DNA of 64,000 nucleotides, taken from positions 1-64,000 of the forward strand of contig NZ_JAMJFX010000001.1 in assembly GCF_023544865.1 (NCBI RefSeq), written 5' to 3'. Positions 35,428-43,650 of the stretch are shown one piece after another; position 1 is the first letter of the stretch, and every line of letters begins with the position of its first letter. The position numbers and the translations under genes are program-made. The notes below the pieces were generated by a model. It was not told where the DNA came from. It saw only the letters and a list, made by a program, of their open reading frames with translations, and did no database searches. The DNA comes from Phaeovulum molybdatiresistens (GTDB lineage: Bacteria > Pseudomonadota > Alphaproteobacteria > Rhodobacterales > Rhodobacteraceae).

Positions 35428-35747
35428 CGATCTGGCACAATCCGCGCTGCGCCAAATCGCGCGAGACGCTGGCGCTGCTGACAGGTCGCGGCCTGACACC
35501 GGCCATCCGGCTTTACCTGCAAGACCCGCCGACACTGGCCGAACTGCGCGCAGCCCTTGCCAAGCTGGGCCAGCCCGCCGCGGCCCTGATGCGCTGTAAA
35601 GACAGCCCCCTGGCCCCAGACGCGACCGAGGATGACATCCTGGCCGCCCTTGTCGCCGATCCGCGCCTGATCGAACGCCCGCTGGTGCTGACCGACACCG
35701 CCGCGGCTCTGGGCCGCCCGCCCGAAGCCGTGCTGGCGATCCTGTAA
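35418..35747 (+). CDS. arsC: ArsC/Spx-family reductase, arsenate reductase-like
   Basis: A 109-residue thioredoxin-fold protein of the ArsC family. The active-site cysteine sits in [12 protein letters not shown], and [13 protein letters not shown] follows the ArsC pattern. Family members reduce arsenate with glutathione and glutaredoxin, but many are uncharacterised YffB-like proteins, and no other ars gene is nearby. It overlaps the end of pyrD by 10 bases and is probably co-transcribed with it. Confidence 0.8.
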   Translation: MALTIWHNPRCAKSRETLALLTGRGLTPAIRLYLQDPPTLAELRAALAKLGQPAAALMRCKDSPLAPDATEDDILAALVADPRLIERPLVLTDTAAALGRPPEAVLAIL

Positions 35748-35749
35748 CC

Positions 35750-35772
35750 TTTCATCTTGCCGAAAATACCTC
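35750..35772 (-). repeat. Intergenic repeat element, copy 2
   Basis: Read on the minus strand, it begins GAGGTATTTTC and ends GGCAAGATGAAA, matching copy 1 at 23064-23087 with one small length difference. It lies two bases after the arsC stop codon. Confidence 0.45.
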
Positions 35773-35782
35773 GGGGGGTGAA

Positions 35783-35798
35783 TTGGCCGAACGGCCAA
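35783..35798. terminator. Palindromic hairpin between convergent genes
   Basis: TTGGCC, a GAAC loop and GGCCAA form a perfect 6-base stem between the arsC-like gene and the convergent exonuclease gene. There is no T run on either side, so it is at best a weak bidirectional terminator. Confidence 0.3.
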
Positions 35799-35854
35799 GA
35801 GGGGGGCAGCGCCCCACTTCCCCGCATCCAAGCACCCGAACGCCCCCACCGCGC

Positions 35855-37945
35855 CTAGCCGTTCAGATCCTTCAGCAAACGGCCATGCTTGCGCACCTCG
35901 GCCAGCAGATCACCAAAGCTGACAAGTCCCCGCGCCTGCAAGGCCGGCAACAGCTTCAGAAAGGCATCGGCCGTGGCCACGGTATCGCCGATCGCGGTAT
36001 GGCGGGCCTCTTCGGGGATGGTGATGCCCAGCCGATGGGTCAGCGCATCCAGGCTGTGCACCTCGCTCTGGCCAAAGACCACCGCCGACAGCAGCACCGT
36101 ATCCAGCACCGGATGATCGAATGTGCGCCCGATCACGCCTTCCTTGCGGCGCAGGAATTCCAGGTCGAAGGGCGCGTTATGCGCGACCAGCACCGCGCCT
36201 TCGGCAAAGGCATGAAAGCGCCGCCCCACCTCGGCGATGCCGGGGGCGTCGATCACCATCGCATCGGAAATCCCGTGCACCTGGGTGGACCCGGGCGGGA
36301 TGCGCCGGCCGGGGTTCACCAGCGTATCGAACACCTCCTTGTCGACGCGCCGGCCATTGACGATGCGGACCGCGGCGATCTGCACGATTTCGTCGCCCTC
36401 GGTGGGCAGCAGGCCCGTCGTCTCGGTATCAAAGACCACATAGGTCAGATCCGCCAGCCGCGCATCGGCGATGCCCGCGCTGCGCGCCTTGGACAGAAGG
36501 TCGAAATCATAGACCACCGCGCGCGGCACCGGCGGGGGGCGCTTGGCCGCGCCGCGCGCCTCGCGCAGCGGCAGGCACAGGCCCGGGCGGCCCGCAGCCC
36601 CGGTCTCGGGCCAGATTTCGGTCGCATGCATCGACAGGACGCGCCGCCCCGTGACATCGGCCAGCCCGACCTCCAGCGGGGCATCCAGCCAGCGGTCCAG
36701 ATCCGCCACCGACACCGGCGGGCCCTGCCAATCCAGCGTGATCAGCGCGCCCGCGCCTTCCGGCGTGATCGTAATCGTGAAATCGTCCCGCCCCGTGCCC
36801 AGCCGCGCCACCAGCGCCGAAAACAGCGCCACCAGTTCGAAACCGTCGCAGCGCAGGATCAGCGCCGCAGCATCAGTGCGCAGCGCCACGCCCTCGGCCC
36901 CGGCGCGGGCCACCAGCGCCTCGGCCAGGTCGGTCGCACGGATCAGCGACAGCGGCCACCATTCGGCCCGGTCCGCATCATGGCGCGCGGCCAGTTCCGT
37001 GACCGCCCGCGCCAGCGCCTGTACCTCGGCCATCACCGCGCGGTCCAGCGCCTCGGGCGCGCGCCCGCCCTGTTCGGCCAGCACCCCCAGCACCGTCTGC
37101 AGATTGGCCGCGGGCCGGCGCACCCGGTCGAACAGCTCTTCCAGCAGCGCCTCACGCGCGGCATGGGCCGCCAGGTTGCCCGTCACATCGCGCAGCGTCA
37201 GCACATAGCCCGGCCGCCCGCCCGCGTGATGGTCCACCCCCTCGCCCAAAAGCCGCATCCGCGCCGCCAGCACCTTGGCCGGCCCCACCGTGGCGCACAA
37301 AAGATCCGAGGCCGCATCTGGATCATCGGTTTCCAGAAGCCGCGCATAGGCGTGGCGGATCGGCGCCTCATGCAGATAATCGAACAGCCGCCGGTCCAGC
37401 CCCGGCACATGCGCCGCATCGATCCCGCCCAGCAGATCCACCGCCTGGCCGTTGTAGAAGACCAGTTGATGATCGGGCGAACACAGCAAAACCCCCACCG
37501 GCACGTCGGACAACAGCGCCTCCAGGCGGTCTTTTTCGGTGGCAAGCCGGGTGGTTTCGCGCGCCACCGCCTCGGCCAGGGCATTGCGGGTTTCCGACAG
37601 GGTCTGGGTCACCGCCGCCGCCGCAGGCGCCAGATCGCCAAGATAGCGCGCGGGTGCTGCGTCGAATTCGGATGCCACCTCGGCATGGGTACGCGCGCGC
37701 ATGCCGCCGGCCAGCCGCTCGATCGGTTTGGCGACGTTTTCATCGAACAGGAACCAGACCCAGGTGATCAGCCCCAGGATCGCAAAGCCCGCCACCGTGC
37801 CGCCGATCACAAAGGCATTCAGCACCGACGGATCGGCCAGCCGCCGATAGCCCAGCCACAGCCCCGCTCCCAGCGCCGCCAGATTGCCCGCCGCCAGCGC
37901 GGCGAAGAACAAAAACACCCGCAGCCGCAGGCTGAGCCGCTGCAT
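35855..37945 (-). CDS. Membrane pseudo-histidine-kinase fused to DnaQ-like 3'-5' exonuclease
   Basis: A 696-residue fusion. Two membrane helices (about 9-31 and 44-67) are followed by a HAMP-like linker, a helical coiled region to about 140, a PAS-like domain (about 141-255, ending LRDVT) and a kinase-core-like region (about 260-450). In the dimerisation helix the phospho-acceptor histidine is replaced: FDRVRRP at 272-278 has Asp273 where SHELRTP has His. The ATP domain has lost the N-box Asn (FSALVARL) and has DWQGPP instead of DxGxG. Residues 502-696 are an intact DEDDh exonuclease: DTET (D506, E508), HNAPFD (D594) and HTAIGD (H649, D654). It overlaps the response regulator stop by one base (TGATG). 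It is the last gene of the acetate module. Substrate and purpose of the nuclease are unknown. Confidence 0.92.
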   Translation of the reverse strand: MQRLSLRLRVFLFFAALAAGNLAALGAGLWLGYRRLADPSVLNAFVIGGTVAGFAILGLITWVWFLFDENVAKPIERLAGGMRARTHAEVASEFDAAPARYLGDLAPAAAAVTQTLSETRNALAEAVARETTRLATEKDRLEALLSDVPVGVLLCSPDHQLVFYNGQAVDLLGGIDAAHVPGLDRRLFDYLHEAPIRHAYARLLETDDPDAASDLLCATVGPAKVLAARMRLLGEGVDHHAGGRPGYVLTLRDVTGNLAAHAAREALLEELFDRVRRPAANLQTVLGVLAEQGGRAPEALDRAVMAEVQALARAVTELAARHDADRAEWWPLSLIRATDLAEALVARAGAEGVALRTDAAALILRCDGFELVALFSALVARLGTGRDDFTITITPEGAGALITLDWQGPPVSVADLDRWLDAPLEVGLADVTGRRVLSMHATEIWPETGAAGRPGLCLPLREARGAAKRPPPVPRAVVYDFDLLSKARSAGIADARLADLTYVVFDTETTGLLPTEGDEIVQIAAVRIVNGRRVDKEVFDTLVNPGRRIPPGSTQVHGISDAMVIDAPGIAEVGRRFHAFAEGAVLVAHNAPFDLEFLRRKEGVIGRTFDHPVLDTVLLSAVVFGQSEVHSLDALTHRLGITIPEEARHTAIGDTVATADAFLKLLPALQARGLVSFGDLLAEVRKHGRLLKDLNG

Positions 37946-38340
37946 CAGGCGCGCCCCCCCTCATCCAGAAGGCGGTGCACCTCGGCGCGCAGTTCCTTCA
38001 GCTCAAAGGGTTTGGCGATGAAACCATCCGCCCCCAGCGCCAGCCCCTTGCGCCGTTCCAGCGCCGATCCGCGCGCGGTCATCATCAGGATCTTCACATC
38101 CCCCAGCCCCGCATCGGCGCGCACCTGCTGGCAGATTTCATAGCCCGACACCTCGGGCAGCATCACATCCAGCAACACAAGGTCGGGATGCGTGCGCCGG
38201 ATCCGGTCGACCGCCTCGGCGCCATTGGCGATGCGGTCGTGGTCATAGCCTTCGCGCGTCATCAGATAATCCAGTGCGATGGCGATGTTGTCCTCATCCT
38301 CGACAATCAGAACGCGGCGTTTGCGACCCGCATCGGCCAT
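37945..38340 (-). CDS. Stand-alone CheY-like response regulator of the acetate module
   Basis: A 131-residue single receiver domain without an output domain. The acidic pair is in VEDEDN, the phospho-acceptor aspartate in LLDVMLPEVSGYE near residue 58, the Thr in MMTARG and the Lys in IAKPFE, so it should be phosphorylatable. It lies 3 bases after the small membrane protein gene and overlaps the pseudokinase-exonuclease start by one base. Because the linked kinase core lacks the acceptor histidine, the phosphodonor must come from elsewhere, or binding may be phosphorylation-independent. Start ATG at 38340 has GGAGGATG upstream. Confidence 0.93.
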   Translation of the reverse strand: MADAGRKRRVLIVEDEDNIAIALDYLMTREGYDHDRIANGAEAVDRIRRTHPDLVLLDVMLPEVSGYEICQQVRADAGLGDVKILMMTARGSALERRKGLALGADGFIAKPFELKELRAEVHRLLDEGGRA

Positions 38341-38343
38341 GGC

Positions 38344-38877
38344 TCATCCTCCGTTGCAGGCGGCTTGCAGCAGCGCATCGCCGGGCGGCAGATCCACCCA
38401 GACCGCGCCCGACAGCGTGCCATCATCCGCCAGCGTGCCGCCCTGGAACAGATCGGCCCGCCGCCCGGCGCGGCAATCAAAGACCACCGGCACCCGCGCC
38501 GTGGGTTTCCAGCGTTCGACCAGCAGGATTTCGGTCAGGGCCAGGTCGGGATTGGCGCCGGACCGCATCACCGAACCGCGATCCACCGCCATGAAGCGGG
38601 TGGTGACCGGCACGATGTAGGACCAGGGCCGCCAGGGCGCGCCCGAGGCGACCGGGTTCAGCACCACCACCCGTTCCGGCAGACGCGCCGCGACACGGTC
38701 GAACCAGCTGTATTCGTTCCAGACCGAATAGCCCACCATCGCCGCGCCCACCACCGCGGGCATCACCCAGCGCGGCAGCGCCCGCCCGCGCAGGCGGCGC
38801 AGCAGGTGGTTCAGCGCAAACAGCATCAGCGCCGCAAAGACGCCCACTGCCACCATTGCCAGAATGTCGATCGCCAT
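38344..38877 (-). CDS. Small membrane protein of the acetate module, unknown function
   Basis: A 177-residue protein that I do not recognise as a named family. Two hydrophobic segments lie near 1-22 and 36-52, separated by an Arg-rich stretch, followed by a soluble domain with WNEYSWFDRVAARLP, PWSYIVPVTTRF and a VFDCRAGRRADL segment. It is flanked by DUF294 (12-base gap) and the response regulator (3-base gap), so it belongs to the same transcript. The soluble part is probably periplasmic, given the positive inter-helix loop, but topology was judged only by eye. Confidence 0.85.
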   Translation of the reverse strand: MAIDILAMVAVGVFAALMLFALNHLLRRLRGRALPRWVMPAVVGAAMVGYSVWNEYSWFDRVAARLPERVVVLNPVASGAPWRPWSYIVPVTTRFMAVDRGSVMRSGANPDLALTEILLVERWKPTARVPVVFDCRAGRRADLFQGGTLADDGTLSGAVWVDLPPGDALLQAACNGG

Positions 38878-38889
38878 GCCGCCGTCCCT

Positions 38890-40722
38890 TCAGCCCAATG
38901 CGCCCTTGCCATGCCCCAGCGCCGTCTGCATCGTGCGCACCACCACGAAGGCATCGCGCAGATGCGAACGTTCGAAATCCGACAGATCGGACGGGGCCAG
39001 GTAGTTGTCGGGCTTGCGCCCCGATTTCACCAGCTGCGCCTGATTTTCCAGCCGCATCGTCGCGATCAGGTCATAGGCCTCGATCAGGTCGCGCGCGCCT
39101 GATGCCGAAATCACGCCCGCATCCTCGGCCGCCAGCAGCCGCGCGCGCGTGTTTGCCGCCCGCAGCCGCCCCTGCAACGCATAGACCCGCGCCAGATCGG
39201 CCACCGGCACCACGCCGTTCAGCTTCATGTCGATGTGGTTGCGATGCTCGCCCGACCGGATCGTGGCAAAGCCCCGGATCAGGCCCAGCGGCGGAGTGTG
39301 CTTCAGGCTGTTGACGATCATATGCGCGACAAAGATCGAATTGCGCCCGGCGTTTTCCAGGGTTTCGGCCTGCAGGTCATGGAATAGCGCCACCGCATTG
39401 CCGCCGATGGGGCGCAGGTCGAACATGACGGAGGCCAGCATCTGCGCCTCGGGCGAGGGTTTGGCGATCCAGCCGCGGAAATAGTCGCGCCAGACGCGGG
39501 CGGGCTGGCACCAGCGGTCAGCGGTGGCCATCATGTCGCCGGGGCAATAGAAATAGCCCACCGCGTTCAGCCCGTCGGAGACGAATTTCGCCAGCGCGCG
39601 GAAATAGACCATGTCATCGGGGGTGACGCTGTCATCCAGGATCAGGCAGTTGTCCTGATCGGACACGCCGGTCTGTTCCTGCCGGCCCTGGCTGCCGCAG
39701 GCCAGCCACAGATAGGGCACGGGCGGCGCGCCCAGATCCGCCTCGGCCAGGGTCAGCAGGCGGCGGGTGACGGCATCGGCGATGTCGGTGATCAGGCGGG
39801 TCACGACCTCATGGCTGTGATGCCCGCCCACCAGCTGCGCCAGCAGCCGCGGGATGCGCGCGGTGACGGCGGCCATTTCGGCCACGGTTTCGGCCGTGGC
39901 CACATCGCGCACCAGCACCGCGGAACTGACCGCCTGAAACCGGGTCAGGTCGGTCTGGGTGATCATGCCGACAAAGCGCCCGTCATCGACGATGGGCAGA
40001 TGCCCGATGCGCCGTTCCAGCATCATGTTCAGCAGGTCCGACCCCAGCGCGCTGGAGGGCAGCGACAGCGGGTCCGCCGTCATCACCGCATGGACCGGGG
40101 TGGCGGGGTCGCGCCCTTCGGCCAGAACCTTGTTGGACAGGTCGCGCACCGTGACGATGCCGGTCAGCCGGTCGCCCTCGGTCACGCCCAGCGAGGAGAC
40201 ATGCAGATCGCGCATCATCCGCGCCACCTCGGCCACGGCCATGTCGGGCGGGCAGGACAGCGGCTTGCGCGCGATCAACTCGGACACCTTCAGTGTGGCG
40301 ATATCGGGGCCGCGCACCTCTTGCGGGCGGCCGCGGTTGAAGAACCGCGCGAAGGGCGGGGATTCGGCCAGAAGCCGGTGGAATTCCGCCGCCGGCAGCA
40401 TCAGCAGGACACTGTCTTCCTTGGTGCGCGCGGTGGTCACCGCCAGCCCGTCGCGCATCAGCCCGCGTTCGCCAAAGGTGTTGCGCGCCGACAAAAGCGA
40501 CACCAGCGCGCCGTTGCGGTCCAGCACCTCGATGCCGCCGCGCTTGATCAGGTAAAGGCCCTCCAGCGGATCGCCGATCGCATAGACCTGCGTTTCGGCG
40601 GGCAATTCCCTGCGGCTGAAGCAACCGGCGACACGCACCAGTTCGTCCCGCGGCAGGCTGTCATAGGGATGCACGGCTTCCAGAAAGGACAGGATTGCCT
40701 GAAGATCGGGGTCCATGCGCAT
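38890..40722 (-). CDS. cNMP-binding / CBS / DUF294 nucleotidyltransferase-like protein
   Basis: A 610-residue cytoplasmic multi-domain protein. In order: a cyclic-nucleotide-binding-like domain (about 12-130, with YLIKRGGIEVLD and FGERGLM), two CBS domains (about 150-275), a DUF294 nucleotidyltransferase domain with ACGSQGRQEQ and SDQDNCLIL, and the DUF294 C-terminal helical domain. The GSxGRxEQ and DxDN motifs keep the residues expected of a GlnD-type nucleotidyltransferase. Such proteins commonly sit beside ActP-like symporters and DnaQ-like exonucleases (for example the PA3232-PA3235 order in Pseudomonas, recalled from memory). It probably senses adenine nucleotides and controls acetate uptake or its regulator; this is inference. 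Confidence 0.92.
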   Translation of the reverse strand: MRMDPDLQAILSFLEAVHPYDSLPRDELVRVAGCFSRRELPAETQVYAIGDPLEGLYLIKRGGIEVLDRNGALVSLLSARNTFGERGLMRDGLAVTTARTKEDSVLLMLPAAEFHRLLAESPPFARFFNRGRPQEVRGPDIATLKVSELIARKPLSCPPDMAVAEVARMMRDLHVSSLGVTEGDRLTGIVTVRDLSNKVLAEGRDPATPVHAVMTADPLSLPSSALGSDLLNMMLERRIGHLPIVDDGRFVGMITQTDLTRFQAVSSAVLVRDVATAETVAEMAAVTARIPRLLAQLVGGHHSHEVVTRLITDIADAVTRRLLTLAEADLGAPPVPYLWLACGSQGRQEQTGVSDQDNCLILDDSVTPDDMVYFRALAKFVSDGLNAVGYFYCPGDMMATADRWCQPARVWRDYFRGWIAKPSPEAQMLASVMFDLRPIGGNAVALFHDLQAETLENAGRNSIFVAHMIVNSLKHTPPLGLIRGFATIRSGEHRNHIDMKLNGVVPVADLARVYALQGRLRAANTRARLLAAEDAGVISASGARDLIEAYDLIATMRLENQAQLVKSGRKPDNYLAPSDLSDFERSHLRDAFVVVRTMQTALGHGKGALG

Positions 40723-40770
40723 ATTCCCTGTGACATCGGGCGCCCCGGTTCGGGCGTCCCGGGGGGTGGC

Positions 40771-40796
40771 GGGGGCGGCGCCGGAACGCCGCCCCC
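40771..40796. promoter_or_regulatory. Strong intercistronic hairpin between the symporter and DUF294 genes
   Basis: Perfect 10-base arms GGGGGCGGCG and CGCCGCCCCC enclose a 6-base loop in the 81-base gap after the symporter stop. No T run follows on the minus strand. It may stabilise the upstream message or reduce expression of the downstream regulators. Confidence 0.5.
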
Positions 40797-40803
40797 AACC
40801 GGA

Positions 40804-42621
40804 TCAGTGATGGGTGGCAGCCCCCGCCCCTTTCGGGATGCGGATCGATTCCACCAGGTCCTGCACCTCAACCGGCGGTTCCTTGGTCGCGCCCGACACG
40901 ATGTAGGCGGTCGCAAAGTTCAGCACCGCGCCCACCGTCCCGATCGACAGCGGCGAAATCCCGAACATGTAGTTCGCCGGGATGTCTTCCAGGTTGTTGG
41001 TGCCCGGGATGAAGAACCAGCCCTTGTAGATGAAGATGTAGACGGCGGTGAACACCAGACCCACCAGCATGCCGGCAATGGCGCCTTCCTTGTTGATGCG
41101 CTTGGAGAAGATCCCCATCATCAGCACCGGGAAGATCGTCGCCGCCGCCAGACCGAAGGCCAGCGCCACCGTTTGCGCCGCGAACCCGGGCGGGTTCAGG
41201 CCCAGATAGGTCGCCACCACGATGGCGAAGGCCATCGAGATCCGCGCCGCCAGCATCTCGCCTTTTTCCGAGATGTTGGGGTTGATCGAGCCCTTGATCA
41301 GGTCATGGCTGATCGCGGACGAGATCGCCAGCAGCAGACCCGCCGCGGTCGACAGCGCCGCCGCAAGGGCGCCCGCGGCCACCAGCGCGATCACCCAGCC
41401 CGGAAGCTGCGCGATTTCGGGGTTGGCCAGCACCATCATGTCGTTGTCGACCTTGGTCAGTTCGTTGCCGGCCCAGCCACGTTCGGCGGCGATGGCGTTC
41501 ATCGCTTCCGACTTGTCGTTGTAATACTGGATCAGGCCGTCGCCGTTCTTGTCTTCCATCGCCAGAAGACCGGTCGTTTCCCAGGTGCGGACCCAGTTCA
41601 GATTCGGGTTGCTGTCGATTTCCGCGCGGCTGATGGCGTCACCATCCAGCGCATTGCCGGCCACCGCATTGGGCCACATCGTCGTGGTCAGGTTCAGACG
41701 CGCCATCGAGCCCACGGCCGGGGCCACGGTATAAAGCAGCGCAATGAAGACCAGCGCCCAACCCGCCGAAGACCGGGCATCGGCCACCTTCGGCACGGTG
41801 AAGAAGCGGATGATGACATGCGGCAGACCCGCGGTGCCGATCATCAGCGACATGGTGAACAGGAACATGTTGAACATGTTCATGCTGTCCGAGGTATAGG
41901 CCCGGAAGCCCAGTTCCGTCACCACCTGGTCCAGCTTGGCCAGGAAGGCCACATCGCCGCCGCCCGGCGCATAGGACCCGATCAGACCCAGCTGCGGGAA
42001 GAAGTTGCCCGTCAGCTGCATCGAGATGAAGATCGCCGGGATGGTATAGGCGATGATCAGCACGACATATTGCGCCACCTGGGTGTAGGTGATGCCCTTC
42101 ATGCCGCCGAACACCGCATAGGCGAACACGATCGCCGCGCCGATATAAAGGCCGGTGTCGGTCGACACTTCCAGGAAGCGCCCGAAGGTCACGCCCACGC
42201 CGCGCATCTGGCCGATAACATAGGTGACCGAGATCACGATCAGACAGATCACCGCCAGCAGACGCGCGCCGCCCGAATAGAAACGGTCGCCGATGAATTC
42301 GGGCACGGTGAACTTGCCGAACTTGCGCAGGTAGGGCGCCAGCAGCAGCGCCAGCAGCACATAGCCGCCGGTCCAGCCCATCAGGAAGGCGGACTGTTCA
42401 TAGCCGCCCGCCCCCGCCATCGCGATGATCCCCGCCATCGAGATGAAAGAGGCGGCCGACATCCAGTCAGCGCCGGTGGCCATGCCATTCAGAACCGGGT
42501 GAACGCCCTGGCCCGCAGCATAGAATTCCGAAGTGGACCCGGCACGGGCCCAGACGGCGATCCCGATGTAGATGGCAAAGGTGATGCCAACCACGATCAG
42601 GTTCAGGGTAAACTGATCCAT
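40804..42621 (-). CDS. Sodium/solute symporter, ActP-like (acetate uptake)
   Basis: A 605-residue integral membrane protein with about 13 hydrophobic helices, of the sodium/solute symporter (SSS) family. Key stretches: GADWMSAASFISMAGIIA near residue 50, a long polar loop near 310-390, LAAALSTAAGLLLAISSAISHDL near 415, and a final soluble tail. The subfamily with a linked DUF4212 gene is associated with acetate or other small monocarboxylates. DUF4212 lies 12 bases upstream; acs and adk are further upstream on the same strand, which supports acetate. The ion dependence is inferred from family. Confidence 0.92.
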   Translation of the reverse strand: MDQFTLNLIVVGITFAIYIGIAVWARAGSTSEFYAAGQGVHPVLNGMATGADWMSAASFISMAGIIAMAGAGGYEQSAFLMGWTGGYVLLALLLAPYLRKFGKFTVPEFIGDRFYSGGARLLAVICLIVISVTYVIGQMRGVGVTFGRFLEVSTDTGLYIGAAIVFAYAVFGGMKGITYTQVAQYVVLIIAYTIPAIFISMQLTGNFFPQLGLIGSYAPGGGDVAFLAKLDQVVTELGFRAYTSDSMNMFNMFLFTMSLMIGTAGLPHVIIRFFTVPKVADARSSAGWALVFIALLYTVAPAVGSMARLNLTTTMWPNAVAGNALDGDAISRAEIDSNPNLNWVRTWETTGLLAMEDKNGDGLIQYYNDKSEAMNAIAAERGWAGNELTKVDNDMMVLANPEIAQLPGWVIALVAAGALAAALSTAAGLLLAISSAISHDLIKGSINPNISEKGEMLAARISMAFAIVVATYLGLNPPGFAAQTVALAFGLAAATIFPVLMMGIFSKRINKEGAIAGMLVGLVFTAVYIFIYKGWFFIPGTNNLEDIPANYMFGISPLSIGTVGAVLNFATAYIVSGATKEPPVEVQDLVESIRIPKGAGAATHH

Positions 42622-42633
42622 CTGCTCTGCCCC

Positions 42634-42891
42634 TTATTCTTCGACGCCGTGTTCACGATCCAGTTTGTTCATCCGCGCGGCATAGGCGAAGATCAGGACC
42701 AGGAACACATAGATCGACCCGTTCTGGGCCATCCAGAAGCCAAGATCGGCACCGCCGACCGAAATGCCCTTGAGCATCGGCCGCAAGATGATGCCAAGCC
42801 CGAAGGACGCGACAAACCAGATCGCCAGTGAAATGGTGATGATCCGGACGTTCGCTTTCCAGTAGGCATTGGACGATGATTTGTCCGCCAT
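42634..42891 (-). CDS. DUF4212 small membrane subunit of the symporter
   Basis: An 85-residue protein with two hydrophobic helices (about 18-38 and 57-75) and the typical start SSNAYWKANVRI. DUF4212 proteins are nearly always next to SSS-family acetate symporters and resemble the YjcH partner of ActP. The ATG at 42891 has AGGGAG upstream; a longer open frame to 43041 overlaps adk and is rejected. Confidence 0.92.
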   Translation of the reverse strand: MADKSSSNAYWKANVRIITISLAIWFVASFGLGIILRPMLKGISVGGADLGFWMAQNGSIYVFLVLIFAYAARMNKLDREHGVEE

Positions 42892-42922
42892 AAGCGTTAC
42901 TCCCTTTTTTATACCTCCAAGG

Positions 42923-42941
42923 GGGGCCCGGCATGGGCCCC
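42923..42941. promoter_or_regulatory. Hairpin between adk and the DUF4212 gene
   Basis: Perfect 7-base arms GGGGCCC and GGGCCCC with a 5-base loop lie in the 61-base gap after the adk stop. It could end or trim the acs-adk message, so that the transporter part is expressed separately; this is inferred. Confidence 0.4.
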
Positions 42942-42952
42942 GCCCCTCCCCG

Positions 42953-43645
42953 TCACGCCGCTGTAACCCGCGACACGATCGCACCCAGCCCGGACGCGAT
43001 CGCCTGGATGGAACCCATCGCGTCGATCCGTTCGAGCACACCCAGCCGATCGTAATGCGCGATCAGCGGTGCCGTCTGGGCGTGGTAGGCCTGCAGCCGC
43101 GCACGCGCCGTTTCGGCAGTGTCGTCGGCGCGACGCTTGAACGCCGTGCCGCCGCATTTGTCACAAGTGCCCGCCACCGCGGGCTGCTTGAATTCGTCGT
43201 GATAGCCTTCGCCGCAGGCCGCGCAGGTATAGCGCCCGGCCACGCGCGCGATCATCGCCTCGTCATCGACCTCCAGGCTGATCGCGGCGGTGACCTTATG
43301 GCCGGCCTCGGCCAGAAGCCCATCCAGCGCCGCCGCCTGCCCGTCGGTGCGCGGGAACCCGTCCAGGATCACCCCGCGCGCCACATCGGGCTGGGCCAGG
43401 CGTTCCTTCAGGATCGCCAGGACGATGTCGTCGGACACTAGCGCGCCCGCCTCCATCACCGCCTTGGCGGCCAGACCCGCCGGCGTGCCCGCGGCCACCG
43501 CCGCGCGCAGCAGATCCCCGGTGGACAGCTGCACCAGGCCGAACGCCTCTTCCAGCATGCGCGCCTGGGTGCCCTTGCCCGCGCCGGGCGGGCCCAGCAG
43601 GATCAGGACGGCGGGGGTGGTCGTTACCGTGCTTGTCATCGCCAT
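42953..43645 (-). CDS. adk: Adenylate kinase, zinc-LID type
   Basis: A 230-residue adenylate kinase converting AMP and ATP to two ADP. The P-loop is GPPGAGKGTQ near residue 18; AMP-site residues lie in STGDLLR; GFPRT is present; the LID contains a CxxC...CxxC zinc site (CAAC and CDKC). The start ATG at 43645 lies 5 bases after the acs stop; a second ATG at 43639 is possible. In this bacterial group an adk gene is usually in the ribosomal-protein region, so this may be a second copy tied to Acs, which produces AMP. That would need the rest of the genome to confirm. Confidence 0.93.
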   Translation of the reverse strand: MAMTSTVTTTPAVLILLGPPGAGKGTQARMLEEAFGLVQLSTGDLLRAAVAAGTPAGLAAKAVMEAGALVSDDIVLAILKERLAQPDVARGVILDGFPRTDGQAAALDGLLAEAGHKVTAAISLEVDDEAMIARVAGRYTCAACGEGYHDEFKQPAVAGTCDKCGGTAFKRRADDTAETARARLQAYHAQTAPLIAHYDRLGVLERIDAMGSIQAIASGLGAIVSRVTAA

Positions 43646-43650
43646 CCCGA

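Noticed and set aside
35418..35747. Arsenic resistance locus
   Set aside because: Only one ArsC-like gene is present, attached to pyrD. There is no arsR, arsB/acr3 or arsH, so a resistance operon is not supported.
39811..42831. Open frame of about 1000 codons on the plus strand opposite the symporter and DUF294 genes
   Set aside because: It spans two well-supported minus-strand genes. Its product is rich in His, Arg, Gln and Asp, as expected for antisense of hydrophobic GC-rich coding DNA.
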